This document shows, one piece after another, positions 35,800 to 43,785 of a stretch of 51,833 bases of DNA; the stretch's first letter is position 1, and every line of letters starts with the position of its first letter. Location of the stretch: NCBI GenBank assembly GCA_022767445.1, contig JALENJ010000017.1:1-51833 (forward strand). The letters are read 5' to 3'. The DNA comes from Erysipelotrichaceae bacterium. Lineage in GTDB: Bacteria; Bacillota_I; Bacilli_A; Erysipelotrichales; Erysipelotrichaceae. Both the position numbers and the translations under genes were made by a program. Under the pieces are notes generated by a model. That model ran no database searches and was not told the DNA's origin. It saw nothing but the letters and a program-made list of their open reading frames with translations.

Positions 35800-37857
35800 T
35801 TACTTCGCTGCGTTTTCTCCTGCAATGCGTCCAAATGTGAAGATATCCGCTATTGCATTACCACCTAAGCGGTTTCCTCCATGAACACCACCAGTTACTT
35901 CTCCTGCTGCCCATAGGCCTTCGATCTTTTGTCCTTCTGCATTTATTACTTCAGCTTCTGTATTGATTACAACACCACCCATCGTATGATGTAGGCTTGC
36001 TTTTCTTGGTGAAATGATAAATCCTACATCTGGATTATTTTCAATCGCATCGATGTCTATCGCACCAGCAAGTACTTCTTTACCAAATTCTGGATCGTTT
36101 TGGCTTGCTACATAGCTGTTATATTTTTCAATCATTTCACGAAGTTTCTCTTCTGTAAAGTTTGGAGAAGCTCCTGCGGCTGGAGTCTTTGTAGCTTCAG
36201 CAAGTTCTTTCAATGTACTACCATACCAAATATCACCATGGTCAACGAGGTCCTTAATCTTCTTACCCATTGCCATATCATCTAGTGAAGCACCTTGGCA
36301 CATTCCATTCTCTCCATCCTTTACCTGTCCTGCATAGAAGATATAGAAGATACCATCATCTAGCTTTAAGGATGACTTTGCAAGTACATCACGTTCTGCA
36401 TACTCATCCACAAAGCGATTTCCTTCGCCATCAATCCAGATTTGTTCGGAAGCATCTCCCCAGACACCATCTGTCATTGTTCCCTTGGATGGGGATGATG
36501 AAGGCATTAATTGCGCAACCCCTAAACCTGTTGTTTGTGCTCCCACATCTTGTGCCATTACAATACCATCACCTGTAACAGTACCAACATTTGTTGTAAG
36601 TGTATGATCTGTTAAATCGTCACCCCAGTACTGGTCGTATTGCTTAACCATGGCAGGATTTGCACAGTATCCACCACTTGCAAGTATTACACCCTTGGAT
36701 GTATTGATGTGTACCAATGTTCCATCAGCCTTAGTAGCTTCTAGGCCGACAATATGATTGTCTTTTTCAATTAGTTTTGTGCCTGCTGTTTCTGTATAGA
36801 TTGTTACACCTAGATCTTCTGCAGCTTTTTTAAGCGCATCAATGAGTGGTTTGCCATTTTGGTACTGATGCGTACGAGGCCACATTGCGCCTAATACTGT
36901 ATATAGCTTGTCACCAGCACCGCTATGAGATGCAGTGTCGATACCTAAATCACCTGTCCAATCATACGCTTCTAGTGCTGTTTCAGCTAGTTTTTGTGCT
37001 AGATCTTTATTTGAGCAAATCCATGTACCGTCATTTAACTGACGTAATCCACCAATATAGATTTGCCACATATGTAAATAGATAGAATCATATCCTGGTA
37101 AATCAACACCTTCTACCTTACCCTCATTTGTGGAATAGAATGATTGAATATCCGCTTGTAAGTTCATTAGTACTTCTTTCCATTCTGGAAATTCATTGAG
37201 ATGAAGTGATTCATCCTCAGGATTTTGTGATAGATAATCATCTAATGTATGTTTTTGTGCGACTGTTAGAATACGCTCTGCTTGTGCTTGTGTATCTACA
37301 GCGTTGAATGCACCACCGGCCATCATTGTATCGCCACCCAAGAAAGAACTCTTTTCAACAAGAATAACTTTCGCACCATTTTGGGCAGCTGAGATTGCGG
37401 CGGATAAGCCTGCACCACCACCTCCTACGACAGCCACATCCGTATCATAGGTCTCATCTTTTCCTGCTGTCTTATGATATGCATTTCCTTTCAGAATTTC
37501 CATATCTAATCCAGCACTCTCTGCAGCCTTACTAGCAGCACTCATAATTGCACGTGAAGCGAAAGTCGCGCCAGTCACAACATCTAAATCTGTTGTTTGG
37601 TGTTCAACGATCTCACTTGGAATACGTTCCATTGCAACAGAAGCGACGCTTTCTGTTTCATGGCACTCTGTTAAGTCGACACCTGTAATTTGTCCCTTGT
37701 CGATATGCAAAGTAACACTAACATCACCTTGCATACCAGCAGAAGTACCAGTGAAATCACCACTGATCTTCTCAGATTGTTTTTTACTTCCTTGTGTGCA
37801 GGCAGCCATGGAAATTGCTGTTGCAAAAGCTAAACTACCCTTTAAAAATTGTTTCAT
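35800..37857 (-). CDS. FMN-binding, FAD-dependent fumarate reductase-like lipoprotein
   Basis: A 685-residue surface flavoprotein. The N-terminus is a lipoprotein signal with ISMAAC and the lipid-carrying C20. An FMN-binding domain (~33-115) has the flavinylation motif DVVTGATFAS (92-101, FMN likely on S101, attached by an ApbE-type transferase). A FAD domain starts at 138 (TDVAVVGGGGAGLSAA). The C-terminal GGVHGGNRLGGNA is conserved in fumarate/urocanate reductases. It probably passes electrons to an external acceptor. ApbE and an electron donor are not in the window. Ribosome binding site GGAGAGG. Likely controlled by the adjacent MerR gene. Confidence 0.9.
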   Translation of the reverse strand: MKQFLKGSLAFATAISMAACTQGSKKQSEKISGDFTGTSAGMQGDVSVTLHIDKGQITGVDLTECHETESVASVAMERIPSEIVEHQTTDLDVVTGATFASRAIMSAASKAAESAGLDMEILKGNAYHKTAGKDETYDTDVAVVGGGGAGLSAAISAAQNGAKVILVEKSSFLGGDTMMAGGAFNAVDTQAQAERILTVAQKHTLDDYLSQNPEDESLHLNEFPEWKEVLMNLQADIQSFYSTNEGKVEGVDLPGYDSIYLHMWQIYIGGLRQLNDGTWICSNKDLAQKLAETALEAYDWTGDLGIDTASHSGAGDKLYTVLGAMWPRTHQYQNGKPLIDALKKAAEDLGVTIYTETAGTKLIEKDNHIVGLEATKADGTLVHINTSKGVILASGGYCANPAMVKQYDQYWGDDLTDHTLTTNVGTVTGDGIVMAQDVGAQTTGLGVAQLMPSSSPSKGTMTDGVWGDASEQIWIDGEGNRFVDEYAERDVLAKSSLKLDDGIFYIFYAGQVKDGENGMCQGASLDDMAMGKKIKDLVDHGDIWYGSTLKELAEATKTPAAGASPNFTEEKLREMIEKYNSYVASQNDPEFGKEVLAGAIDIDAIENNPDVGFIISPRKASLHHTMGGVVINTEAEVINAEGQKIEGLWAAGEVTGGVHGGNRLGGNAIADIFTFGRIAGENAAK

Positions 37858-37883
37858 AAATTCCCTCTCCTGTTAATAATTTC

Positions 37884-37914
37884 ACAATAAACCTGATATC
37901 AGCTATCAAGTCAA
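37884..37914 (-). promoter_or_regulatory. MerR-type promoter of the flavoprotein gene
   Basis: On the minus strand TTGACT (37909-37914) and TATTGT (37884-37889) are 19 bases apart, two more than ideal, with an imperfect dyad in the spacer (CCTGATA and TATCAAG arms, 37892-37898 and 37904-37910). Long spacers with a central dyad are the mark of MerR-activated promoters; a MerR gene lies next door. Confidence 0.6.
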
Positions 37915-37928
37915 TACATAAAAGAAGA

Positions 37929-37965
37929 AAAAAAAAACACTTAGTCAATCATATAACCAAGTGTG
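37929..37965 (-). terminator. terminator at the end of the MerR gene
   Basis: On the minus strand ACACTT and AAGTGT (37938-37965) pair around a 16-base loop and are followed by ten Ts. It overlaps the 3' end of the MerR gene, so the flavoprotein gene needs its own promoter. Confidence 0.7.
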
Positions 37966-38735
37966 ATGCCAAAATAGAATTCATCGTCTTTTTGATAAGC
38001 TAAATAGACCCTGCCAAAAAGATCTTTATTCAATGGATAATTGTGTTGTTTTAGATATTTCTTAAGTGGTTCAATATCCTGTTGTGTCAGTTGAAATGGA
38101 TTTTTTGTTTCTATATAAAGCTGAACAGTATTACAACCTGTATAATGATAACAATCTGTTGTAATCTTTGTATCGAGTAACTGTGAGTACTTCTCCAAGA
38201 TTCCAAAGCCCATTTCCATCTTCAAGATATGATCTTCTTGCAGGGATTGAAATGGAATATGCAGCGCCACATAGGAAAATGGGAATGCATCTGATAGTTT
38301 AACTATCTCACGATAATCTTCTGCCGTTAATTCTTCATTAATCCCCACACTGAATATCATCCAGCATTGCGGCACTTGAAACATCGATATACGACTCTTG
38401 TTGTTAGATACATATTTAATGTAGTCCATTGTCTCTTCCAGACGTTTTAATCGTGCTTGTTCCTTTTGGATGGATAATTGAATGAGTTGCCTTTGTTGAT
38501 GAAGTTGTCGATTTAATGCATTTTCCTCCAATGTACAAGCAAGTTTTGTTTCCTCTATATTCAAAGAGAAACTGCGTAACATTTCCATATGCATGATTTT
38601 TAAAGCATCTAGATCATCAAAGTCACGATATTGATTATCTTGATTACGTTTACTGTGCAATAATCCAATCTTATCGTAATAGCGTATCTTACTGCTATTC
38701 ATCCCTAATTTTCTTGCGATATCAATTACCTTCAT
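37941..38735 (-). CDS. MerR family transcriptional regulator
   Basis: A 264-residue regulator. The MerR winged HTH is at 1-~70 (MKVIDIARKLGMNSSKIRYY, then YRDFDDLDALKIM), followed by a coiled helix (~75-115) and a GyrI-like effector domain (~125-264). No metal-binding cysteine cluster is visible at the usual place, so a small molecule is the likelier inducer. The start at ATG 38735 is preceded by AGGGG; an ATG at 38739 is out of frame. It lies upstream of the flavoprotein reductase gene. Confidence 0.85.
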   Translation of the reverse strand: MKVIDIARKLGMNSSKIRYYDKIGLLHSKRNQDNQYRDFDDLDALKIMHMEMLRSFSLNIEETKLACTLEENALNRQLHQQRQLIQLSIQKEQARLKRLEETMDYIKYVSNNKSRISMFQVPQCWMIFSVGINEELTAEDYREIVKLSDAFPFSYVALHIPFQSLQEDHILKMEMGFGILEKYSQLLDTKITTDCYHYTGCNTVQLYIETKNPFQLTQQDIEPLKKYLKQHNYPLNKDLFGRVYLAYQKDDEFYFGITLGYMID

Positions 38736-38751
38736 GCATGTTTCCCCTTTT

Positions 38752-38776
38752 AAAAAAGCTGAGTATATCACTCAGC
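38752..38776 (-). terminator. terminator after purC
   Basis: On the minus strand GCTGAGT and ACTCAGC form a 7-bp stem with a 5-base loop (38758-38776), then six Ts. The purC stop codon lies inside the stem. Confidence 0.88.
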
Positions 38777-39652
38777 ATAGAATATGATACTTTTACCTGT
38801 CAATAAATGATAGGCCTCTAGATATTTTTCGATTGTCTTATCGATAACATCTTGTGGTAGAAGATAATCACTATCTGAATTTTGTTTTAACCAGTCTCTT
38901 ACAAATTGCTTATCAAAAGATGGTTGAGACTTACCAGGTGCATATCCTTCCACTGGCCAAAAACGACTGGAATCAGGTGTTAGCATCTCATCTGCCAGGA
39001 CTATTTCTCCACTTTCATCAAGACCAAACTCAAACTTGGTATCTGCGATAATAATACCCTTCTGGTATGCGTAGTCAGCACATTTCTGATACAAAGCTAA
39101 TGTATAATCACGGATCTTTTCAGCATACTCTCTTCCCTTTTCAGGATATATTTTCTCCAGCACTTCAACAGATTTTTCAAAACTAATATTCTCATCATGA
39201 TCACCAATTTCTGCTTTTGTAGATGGAGTATAAATCGCTTCTGGCAGCTTATCACATTCACGTAAACCTGCAGGCAATTGAATACCACACACAGTTTGAT
39301 CTTTTTGATAGTTTACCCAACCTGAACCTGTGATATATCCTCTTACGATACATTCAATCGGTAACATCTCTAACTTCTTACATAACATGGAACGGCCAGA
39401 AAATTTGTCATTTTGAAAGTATGCAGGCATGTCATTAACATCAGTGGAAATCATATGGTTCTTTACAATATCTTGTGTTAATGTAAACCAGAACTTCGAC
39501 ATTTGGGTTAAAATAACACCCTTGTTTTTTACATTGTTCTTTAAGATAACATCAAAAGCTGAGATACGATCGCTAGCGACCATAATTAAGGCATCATTTA
39601 CATCATAGATTTCTCTGACTTTGCCTTCTTTGATTGGAGCATACTCTTTCAT
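38768..39652 (-). CDS. purC: SAICAR synthetase (phosphoribosylaminoimidazolesuccinocarboxamide synthase)
   Basis: PurC joins CAIR and aspartate with ATP in purine synthesis. The 294 residues have the KEGKVREIY start region (8-16), SDRISAFDVIL, ECIVRGYITGSGW, ADTKFEFG and DEMLTPDSSRFW. AGGAGG supports the start. At 294 residues it is the longer class. It stands apart from other pur genes, which is unusual in a Firmicute; the rest of the pathway must be elsewhere or absent. Confidence 0.96.
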   Translation of the reverse strand: MKEYAPIKEGKVREIYDVNDALIMVASDRISAFDVILKNNVKNKGVILTQMSKFWFTLTQDIVKNHMISTDVNDMPAYFQNDKFSGRSMLCKKLEMLPIECIVRGYITGSGWVNYQKDQTVCGIQLPAGLRECDKLPEAIYTPSTKAEIGDHDENISFEKSVEVLEKIYPEKGREYAEKIRDYTLALYQKCADYAYQKGIIIADTKFEFGLDESGEIVLADEMLTPDSSRFWPVEGYAPGKSQPSFDKQFVRDWLKQNSDSDYLLPQDVIDKTIEKYLEAYHLLTGKSIIFYAE

Positions 39653-39680
39653 ATTTTATCCTCCTGTTGAAAGATATAGA

Positions 39681-39704
39681 AAAAACGGCATTCAATGAAT
39701 ACCG
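39681..39704 (-). terminator. terminator after TM2 gene
   Basis: On the minus strand CGGTATTC and GAATGCCG pair (one G-T) around ATT (39686-39704), followed by Ts. It starts right after the TM2 gene stop. Confidence 0.82.
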
Positions 39705-40115
39705 CTACATCACAATGTTACCAAACTCATCCTCTTGTTTGGATAAAGCCACAATAGCCTTATAAACTCCATACAATGTTGGAATTCCAGTCCAGCAGAA
39801 AACAACGGAATAAAGTCCTGCTTTCTTATGTCCTGCATAAAATTCTTGCGCACCAAAGGTGCCAAAAAAGAATGCAAACAACACATATATAATCTTATTT
39901 ACAACATGTGTACTTAAATCACTTGAAAAATTAAGAGTGATTGAATCTACCGAAGCATCTTTAGATATCACTACATTATTCTCATTGCGATAAATTTGGA
40001 CTCTATCACCAACTTTTGGATCGTAATTAAAATATGCAATATCAAACTCTTCTAAAGAGCCATCATCTCCACCGATTGATACAATTCTATTTTCAATACG
40101 AACAACTTTTTTCAT
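39705..40115 (-). CDS. TM2 domain membrane protein
   Basis: A 136-residue protein. The N-terminal ~70 residues form a small soluble domain (DPKVGDRVQIYRNENNVVIS, OB-like pattern). The C-terminal TM2 domain has two helices (~73-95 and ~102-125) joined by a short loop with FGAQEFYAGHKKAGL, the family signature. Function unknown; TM2 proteins are small membrane proteins in many bacteria. It follows the lipid kinase gene. Confidence 0.85.
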   Translation of the reverse strand: MKKVVRIENRIVSIGGDDGSLEEFDIAYFNYDPKVGDRVQIYRNENNVVISKDASVDSITLNFSSDLSTHVVNKIIYVLFAFFFGTFGAQEFYAGHKKAGLYSVVFCWTGIPTLYGVYKAIVALSKQEDEFGNIVM

Positions 40116-40146
40116 AAAAGCTCCTCCATATGGGTATTATATACAA

Positions 40147-41052
40147 TCATTCTTTACTTGTCATTATCGTCATTGCCTTAGGATGAATTTCGATGGTAAC
40201 ATCCTTGTGTTTACCACCATCTTCTCCATCTAATGTCCAAGCGGTTTTCTCTTCTGTAATAATCTCAATCTTCTTCGCTTTAAAGGCTCTGACATATTGT
40301 GGATCAATTTCACCAGAAGCGACGTTACGTAATACGTTACGTAACACATCCAGATTATCTAAAGCTGCTACTAAGATAACTTCAAACATACCATCATCTA
40401 GGCTTGTATCTTCATAGAAAGGTAATTTAAATCCTCCAACTGATGGTGAATTTGAGATAGCCCCAAAGACAAATACACCCTCTTCTTCTACTCCATCATG
40501 GATGATTTTCATCTTCGTATGATTTGTTAAACTAGATGATAGATTCCCTAAAGCATTGAGGACATATGCTCCATATCCAAGTATCTGCTTGGATATACGT
40601 GATGTCTCATAGCTTGTTGCGGTAAAGGCCCCAAAGGCAGCCACATAGTTAAAGTATGTATCGTTGAATTTACCAACATCATATTGAAACGCATTACCAA
40701 AGGCAATTGCTCGACAATATGATTCAATGGTTCCATTTTCATCAATCGCTTTACTGAAATCATTTGTTGTACCACCAGCGATATAACCAATAGGTAAATC
40801 AATGTGATTGTTTAACATCACATTGACAACACGGTTGAGTGTACCATCACCACCATATACAACAACCAATTCATATTCATGGGCATGGGTTGTTAATATC
40901 ACCTCTGAACCCATACCATGACTAGGCATAATCGGAAAACAAGTCACAACACAATCAAAGATTGTTAAGTTCTTGATAACATCAAAAACTACTTTATTAA
41001 TTGCATTATTACCTGCATCAGGGTTATATAAGAACATCACCTTTTTACTCAT
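40147..41052 (-). CDS. diacylglycerol/lipid kinase family protein (DgkB/YegS type)
   Basis: A 301-residue soluble lipid kinase. The catalytic loop GGDG is at 67-70 (VVYGGDGTLNRV) and the second motif GGTTNDFS at 93-100; the SNSPSVGG and LDDGMFEVI segments follow. DgkB-type enzymes phosphorylate diacylglycerol released from lipoteichoic acid synthesis and recycle it to phospholipid, but sphingosine-type substrates are seen in the same family. AGGTGA precedes the ATG. Confidence 0.9.
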   Translation of the reverse strand: MSKKVMFLYNPDAGNNAINKVVFDVIKNLTIFDCVVTCFPIMPSHGMGSEVILTTHAHEYELVVVYGGDGTLNRVVNVMLNNHIDLPIGYIAGGTTNDFSKAIDENGTIESYCRAIAFGNAFQYDVGKFNDTYFNYVAAFGAFTATSYETSRISKQILGYGAYVLNALGNLSSSLTNHTKMKIIHDGVEEEGVFVFGAISNSPSVGGFKLPFYEDTSLDDGMFEVILVAALDNLDVLRNVLRNVASGEIDPQYVRAFKAKKIEIITEEKTAWTLDGEDGGKHKDVTIEIHPKAMTIMTSKE

Positions 41053-41095
41053 ACGATCACCTACTTTATAAACATTGTATCACAAGGATAAGTAT

Positions 41096-41569
41096 CTATT
41101 TCACCAGGTTCTTTAAAAGTGTTTTTAGTTCATCTGAACAGTCTTGTTTTAAGACTGGGAAAGCTTGATTTCCAGATATGAACATATTATAGAAGTAATC
41201 TTCTGTTTCAACCACTGTATATAATTTGTTTAACGCAACTGTGCTTTCACCTACAGGTATCTGCATGTTTACTTCCTTTTCGTTAAATATGTAGCGAATT
41301 GTATATTCTTGATATGGACTTGATTGATAGACATTCTTAATCGTGTTGTTAATTTGCATATACCAGATTACTGGATAGAAAACTGTAACGATTAATACAA
41401 GAATAGCTGCCGATATCATATCTGCCACAAATAATGCGATTGTAGCGATACATAGTAACACAAGGCACAAAACTAATCTTTTGATAAAACGCTGTTTATG
41501 CATTACCCAATTGATTTTCATGTATTTTTCAAAGTTCATCTCGAAATCTGTTTTTAATGTATTTTCCAT
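41096..41569 (-). CDS. YcxB-like membrane protein
   Basis: A 157-residue protein with two transmembrane helices (~29-48 and ~52-72) and a C-terminal cytosolic or external domain of the YcxB type (YIFNEKEVNMQIPVGESTV, then VVETEDYFYNMFISG). I prefer the second ATG (41569): AAGGGAG is one base from the first ATG and seven from the second. Function unknown; the gene precedes the lipid kinase gene. Confidence 0.75.
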   Translation of the reverse strand: MENTLKTDFEMNFEKYMKINWVMHKQRFIKRLVLCLVLLCIATIALFVADMISAAILVLIVTVFYPVIWYMQINNTIKNVYQSSPYQEYTIRYIFNEKEVNMQIPVGESTVALNKLYTVVETEDYFYNMFISGNQAFPVLKQDCSDELKTLLKNLVK

Positions 41570-41596
41570 ATTCATACTCCCTTCAAAACATCATTA

Positions 41597-41625
41597 ATCA
41601 TAGACATTGATCTACATACTCGCAA
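41597..41625 (-). promoter_or_regulatory. promoter of the YcxB-like gene
   Basis: On the minus strand TTGCGA (41620-41625) and TATGAT (41597-41602) are 17 bases apart, about 28 bases before the start codon. Confidence 0.65.
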
Positions 41626-41649
41626 GGTTGTGATAGATTGGACATAAAG

Positions 41650-41670
41650 AAAAAGGAGATTTCTCTCCTT
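41650..41670 (-). terminator. terminator after superoxide reductase gene
   Basis: On the minus strand AAGGAGA and TCTCCTT form a perfect 7-bp stem around GAAA (41653-41670), followed by TTTCTTT. Confidence 0.88.
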
Positions 41671-41680
41671 GCTGTATTTG

Positions 41681-42055
41681 TTATAAAGTTGCTTTCCAAA
41701 GACCGTGAAGATTGCAGAACTCATAAGCTGCTACAACTTCATCACCTTCATTTAATACGAAGGTAGCTTCTGGCTTGTCTGTTGGGTTTAGGGCTTTACG
41801 TTGAACACCATTCTTTGTTTCTAGGGCAATGAATTGAATGGAGTGCTCTTCGCTCATTGGGTGAATCACGGAGCCCACTACAACGTGTACCTTATTACCA
41901 TCGACTGTAATCACTGGAACATGCTTCTCTCCTGCAGCGTCTGTTGAATTGGCTACAAGCTCAACCATGTCTGATCCATTGGATGTAAATGTTGTGTCAT
42001 CTCCTAAGATAACTTCAATAATTTCTTTTGTTGTTCTGTTAATGTAAAATTTCAT
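41681..42055 (-). CDS. desulfoferrodoxin-type superoxide reductase lacking the rubredoxin-like site
   Basis: A 124-residue superoxide reductase that reduces superoxide to peroxide without making oxygen. The active-site iron ligands are all present: H45 (EKHVP, with E43 and K44), H65, H71, C114 and H117 (CNLHG). The N-terminal desulforedoxin segment, normally with CxxC and CC cysteines, starts MKFYINRTTKE and has none, so only the catalytic centre remains. I chose ATG 42055, which matches the family MKFY start, over an upstream GTG that is too near its ribosome binding site. It follows ferritin in one operon. Confidence 0.92.
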   Translation of the reverse strand: MKFYINRTTKEIIEVILGDDTTFTSNGSDMVELVANSTDAAGEKHVPVITVDGNKVHVVVGSVIHPMSEEHSIQFIALETKNGVQRKALNPTDKPEATFVLNEGDEVVAAYEFCNLHGLWKATL

Positions 42056-42080
42056 AATTCTCACTCTTCCTCTTTCTTTT

Positions 42081-42578
42081 TTATTCTGCTGTATATGTAC
42101 GTGTTGCGTATTCTTGATCCAATAAGTACAGTGTCTTTAGATCTTCACCAAACAATTCCATTCTTTGGATTAAGTCGTTGGCATTCTTTTCTTCTTCTGC
42201 TTGTTCTGAGATAAACCAATCTAAGAACTGTGTTGTACGGTAATCATTTACCTTGCTTGCTTCAGCATAGATCGCATTGATAGATGCTGTAATGAACTTC
42301 TCATGAGCATAAGCAGCCTTTAACACATCAATATTTTCTTTAGACTTTGACTCTGGCTTTGCAATTGCTTCATAAGTAACCTTTTCATCATTGTCATGTA
42401 AATAAGCGATGAACTTTAACGCATGGTCCATTTCTTCCTTAGCCTGGATGTTATACCAGTTAGCGAAACCATCTAATCCCTTTTCAGTAAAATGGTTTGC
42501 AAATTCTAGATACAAGTAAGCACTGTACATTTCTTTGTTAATCTGATCGTTGATTAGTTTTGAAACTTTGTTCTCCAT
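42081..42578 (-). CDS. ferritin
   Basis: A 165-residue bacterial non-haem ferritin that oxidises Fe(II) and stores it as a 24-mer shell. The ferroxidase residues are E16, E49, H52, E92 and Q125/E128. There is no methionine pattern typical of haem-binding bacterioferritin. AGGAGG precedes the ATG. It is the first gene of a two-gene operon with superoxide reductase, pairing iron sequestration with superoxide removal. Confidence 0.95.
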   Translation of the reverse strand: MENKVSKLINDQINKEMYSAYLYLEFANHFTEKGLDGFANWYNIQAKEEMDHALKFIAYLHDNDEKVTYEAIAKPESKSKENIDVLKAAYAHEKFITASINAIYAEASKVNDYRTTQFLDWFISEQAEEEKNANDLIQRMELFGEDLKTLYLLDQEYATRTYTAE

Positions 42579-42608
42579 AACGAGTTCCTCCTATCTGTAA
42601 ACACCTAT

Positions 42609-42637
42609 AAGATAGTTGAAATGTCTTTCATTTTCAA
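42609..42637 (-). promoter_or_regulatory. ferritin operon promoter with dyad
   Basis: On the minus strand TTGAAA (42632-42637) and TATCTT (42609-42614) are 17 bases apart. TTGAAA and TTTCAA also form the ends of a 22-bp dyad (42616-42637) spanning the -35 and spacer. It could be an operator, but no known box matches. Confidence 0.55.
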
Positions 42638-42655
42638 GGAACATGCTCAAACTAT

Positions 42656-42683
42656 AAAAAGACTTAGAATTTCTTCTAAATCT
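42656..42683 (-). terminator. terminator after Dabb gene
   Basis: On the minus strand AGATTTAGAA and TTCTAAGTCT pair (one G-T) around GAAA (42660-42683), followed by TTTT. It overlaps the Dabb stop codon. Confidence 0.87.
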
Positions 42684-42966
42684 CATAATCAATACAAGAA
42701 CGTGCCTGAATCTTATCTTTTAATAAAGCTTTTAATTTTAAGTGCTCTGGATGAACTTGGTATGCACTTAATGCTGCAAAGGATACAAAGTCAAACACTA
42801 AAGCAAAATCATAGTTTGTAGGATCTGCATCCTTGTGATTACATACCACTTCACCACTAGCAACTTCCTCTAAACCAGTAAGTGTTTTAGCTAGAGTTAC
42901 TGCCTCTTTCAAGCCTTCTTCATGATTTTCAGCCTGAAGTTTAAACATAACAATGTGTCGAATCAT
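42676..42966 (-). CDS. Dabb (stress-responsive A/B barrel) family protein
   Basis: A 96-residue protein. MIRHIVMFKLQ at the start, NYDFALVFDFVSFAAL and YQVHPEHLKL are the family pattern of a small alpha/beta-barrel that dimerises. Function is unclear; members include stress-induced proteins. It starts six bases after the ABC permease stop with GGAG upstream, so it may be the last gene of the GntR/ABC operon. Confidence 0.9.
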   Translation of the reverse strand: MIRHIVMFKLQAENHEEGLKEAVTLAKTLTGLEEVASGEVVCNHKDADPTNYDFALVFDFVSFAALSAYQVHPEHLKLKALLKDKIQARSCIDYEI

Positions 42967-42972
42967 ATTTTA

Positions 42973-43785
42973 TTACTCCAAATTTAGATGATAACGTAGG
43001 ATATATACATTAGCCGCAAAAAATACAACATTCATAATAATCGAATAGATTAATGTCATTGTTTGGTAACTCATATAGTTAAGAGCATGCATATACTGTG
43101 CTGCACCAAACGTCACTACAAAGATAGATGGAAATTGGAATAGAGATGGAACTACAATACCCAAGATAATAAATGTAGCGATGCCAACGAGTAACCGATG
43201 TTCTGGGAATAAGTTACCAATTGAATAGCATAGATAAATGAGCAACAAGAACTGTGATGCGGAGAATAGATAAGCTGCACATAGCTCTAAGAATCCTAAA
43301 TCCAATACTAGCTTGAGTGCATGAACTAACCAATCAAAATCAAGAGTACGAATCAAATCAATGAATTGACCAGTGCCAATCATTATACCTACAAAGCAAA
43401 CTAGTTGTGCTAGTACGAATAGTACAACATAGATCAAATATGTAATTACTTTACTTAATAGAAGTTCCCAGGTAGTTACTGGTAATGTATGCATCAAATA
43501 TCCTTGTCCAGACAATAGGTTCTTATGGAAATGCTGTACGGAAGATCCAAAGATCATCATAAATGTCGCAACAACAATTCCCATAACCATCAAAACCAAA
43601 ATAAACGAAGCTGTCGAAGAGCTACTTGTGTAGAATGGATCATATGCCATTCTTTCTGACATGATGTGAAGATTGGTATTCACTGACATGCCAAGTACAA
43701 TGGATAATAAAAATTCAGCACCAATCAAGATTAGAAATAATTTATAAGTTGATTTAAACTCAAAATGAATTAATTTACCTAGCAT
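42973..43785 (-). CDS. ABC-2 type transporter permease
   Basis: A 270-residue membrane protein with six predicted helices (near 16-35, 60-82, 105-135, 155-185, 195-220, 240-262) and the ABC-2 permease layout. AGAGAGG precedes the ATG, which lies inside the 3' end of the ATPase gene. It is the membrane part of the GntR-regulated exporter. Substrate unknown; YtrA-type operons respond to wall-active antibiotics. Confidence 0.85.
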   Translation of the reverse strand: MLGKLIHFEFKSTYKLFLILIGAEFLLSIVLGMSVNTNLHIMSERMAYDPFYTSSSSTASFILVLMVMGIVVATFMMIFGSSVQHFHKNLLSGQGYLMHTLPVTTWELLLSKVITYLIYVVLFVLAQLVCFVGIMIGTGQFIDLIRTLDFDWLVHALKLVLDLGFLELCAAYLFSASQFLLLIYLCYSIGNLFPEHRLLVGIATFIILGIVVPSLFQFPSIFVVTFGAAQYMHALNYMSYQTMTLIYSIIMNVVFFAANVYILRYHLNLE

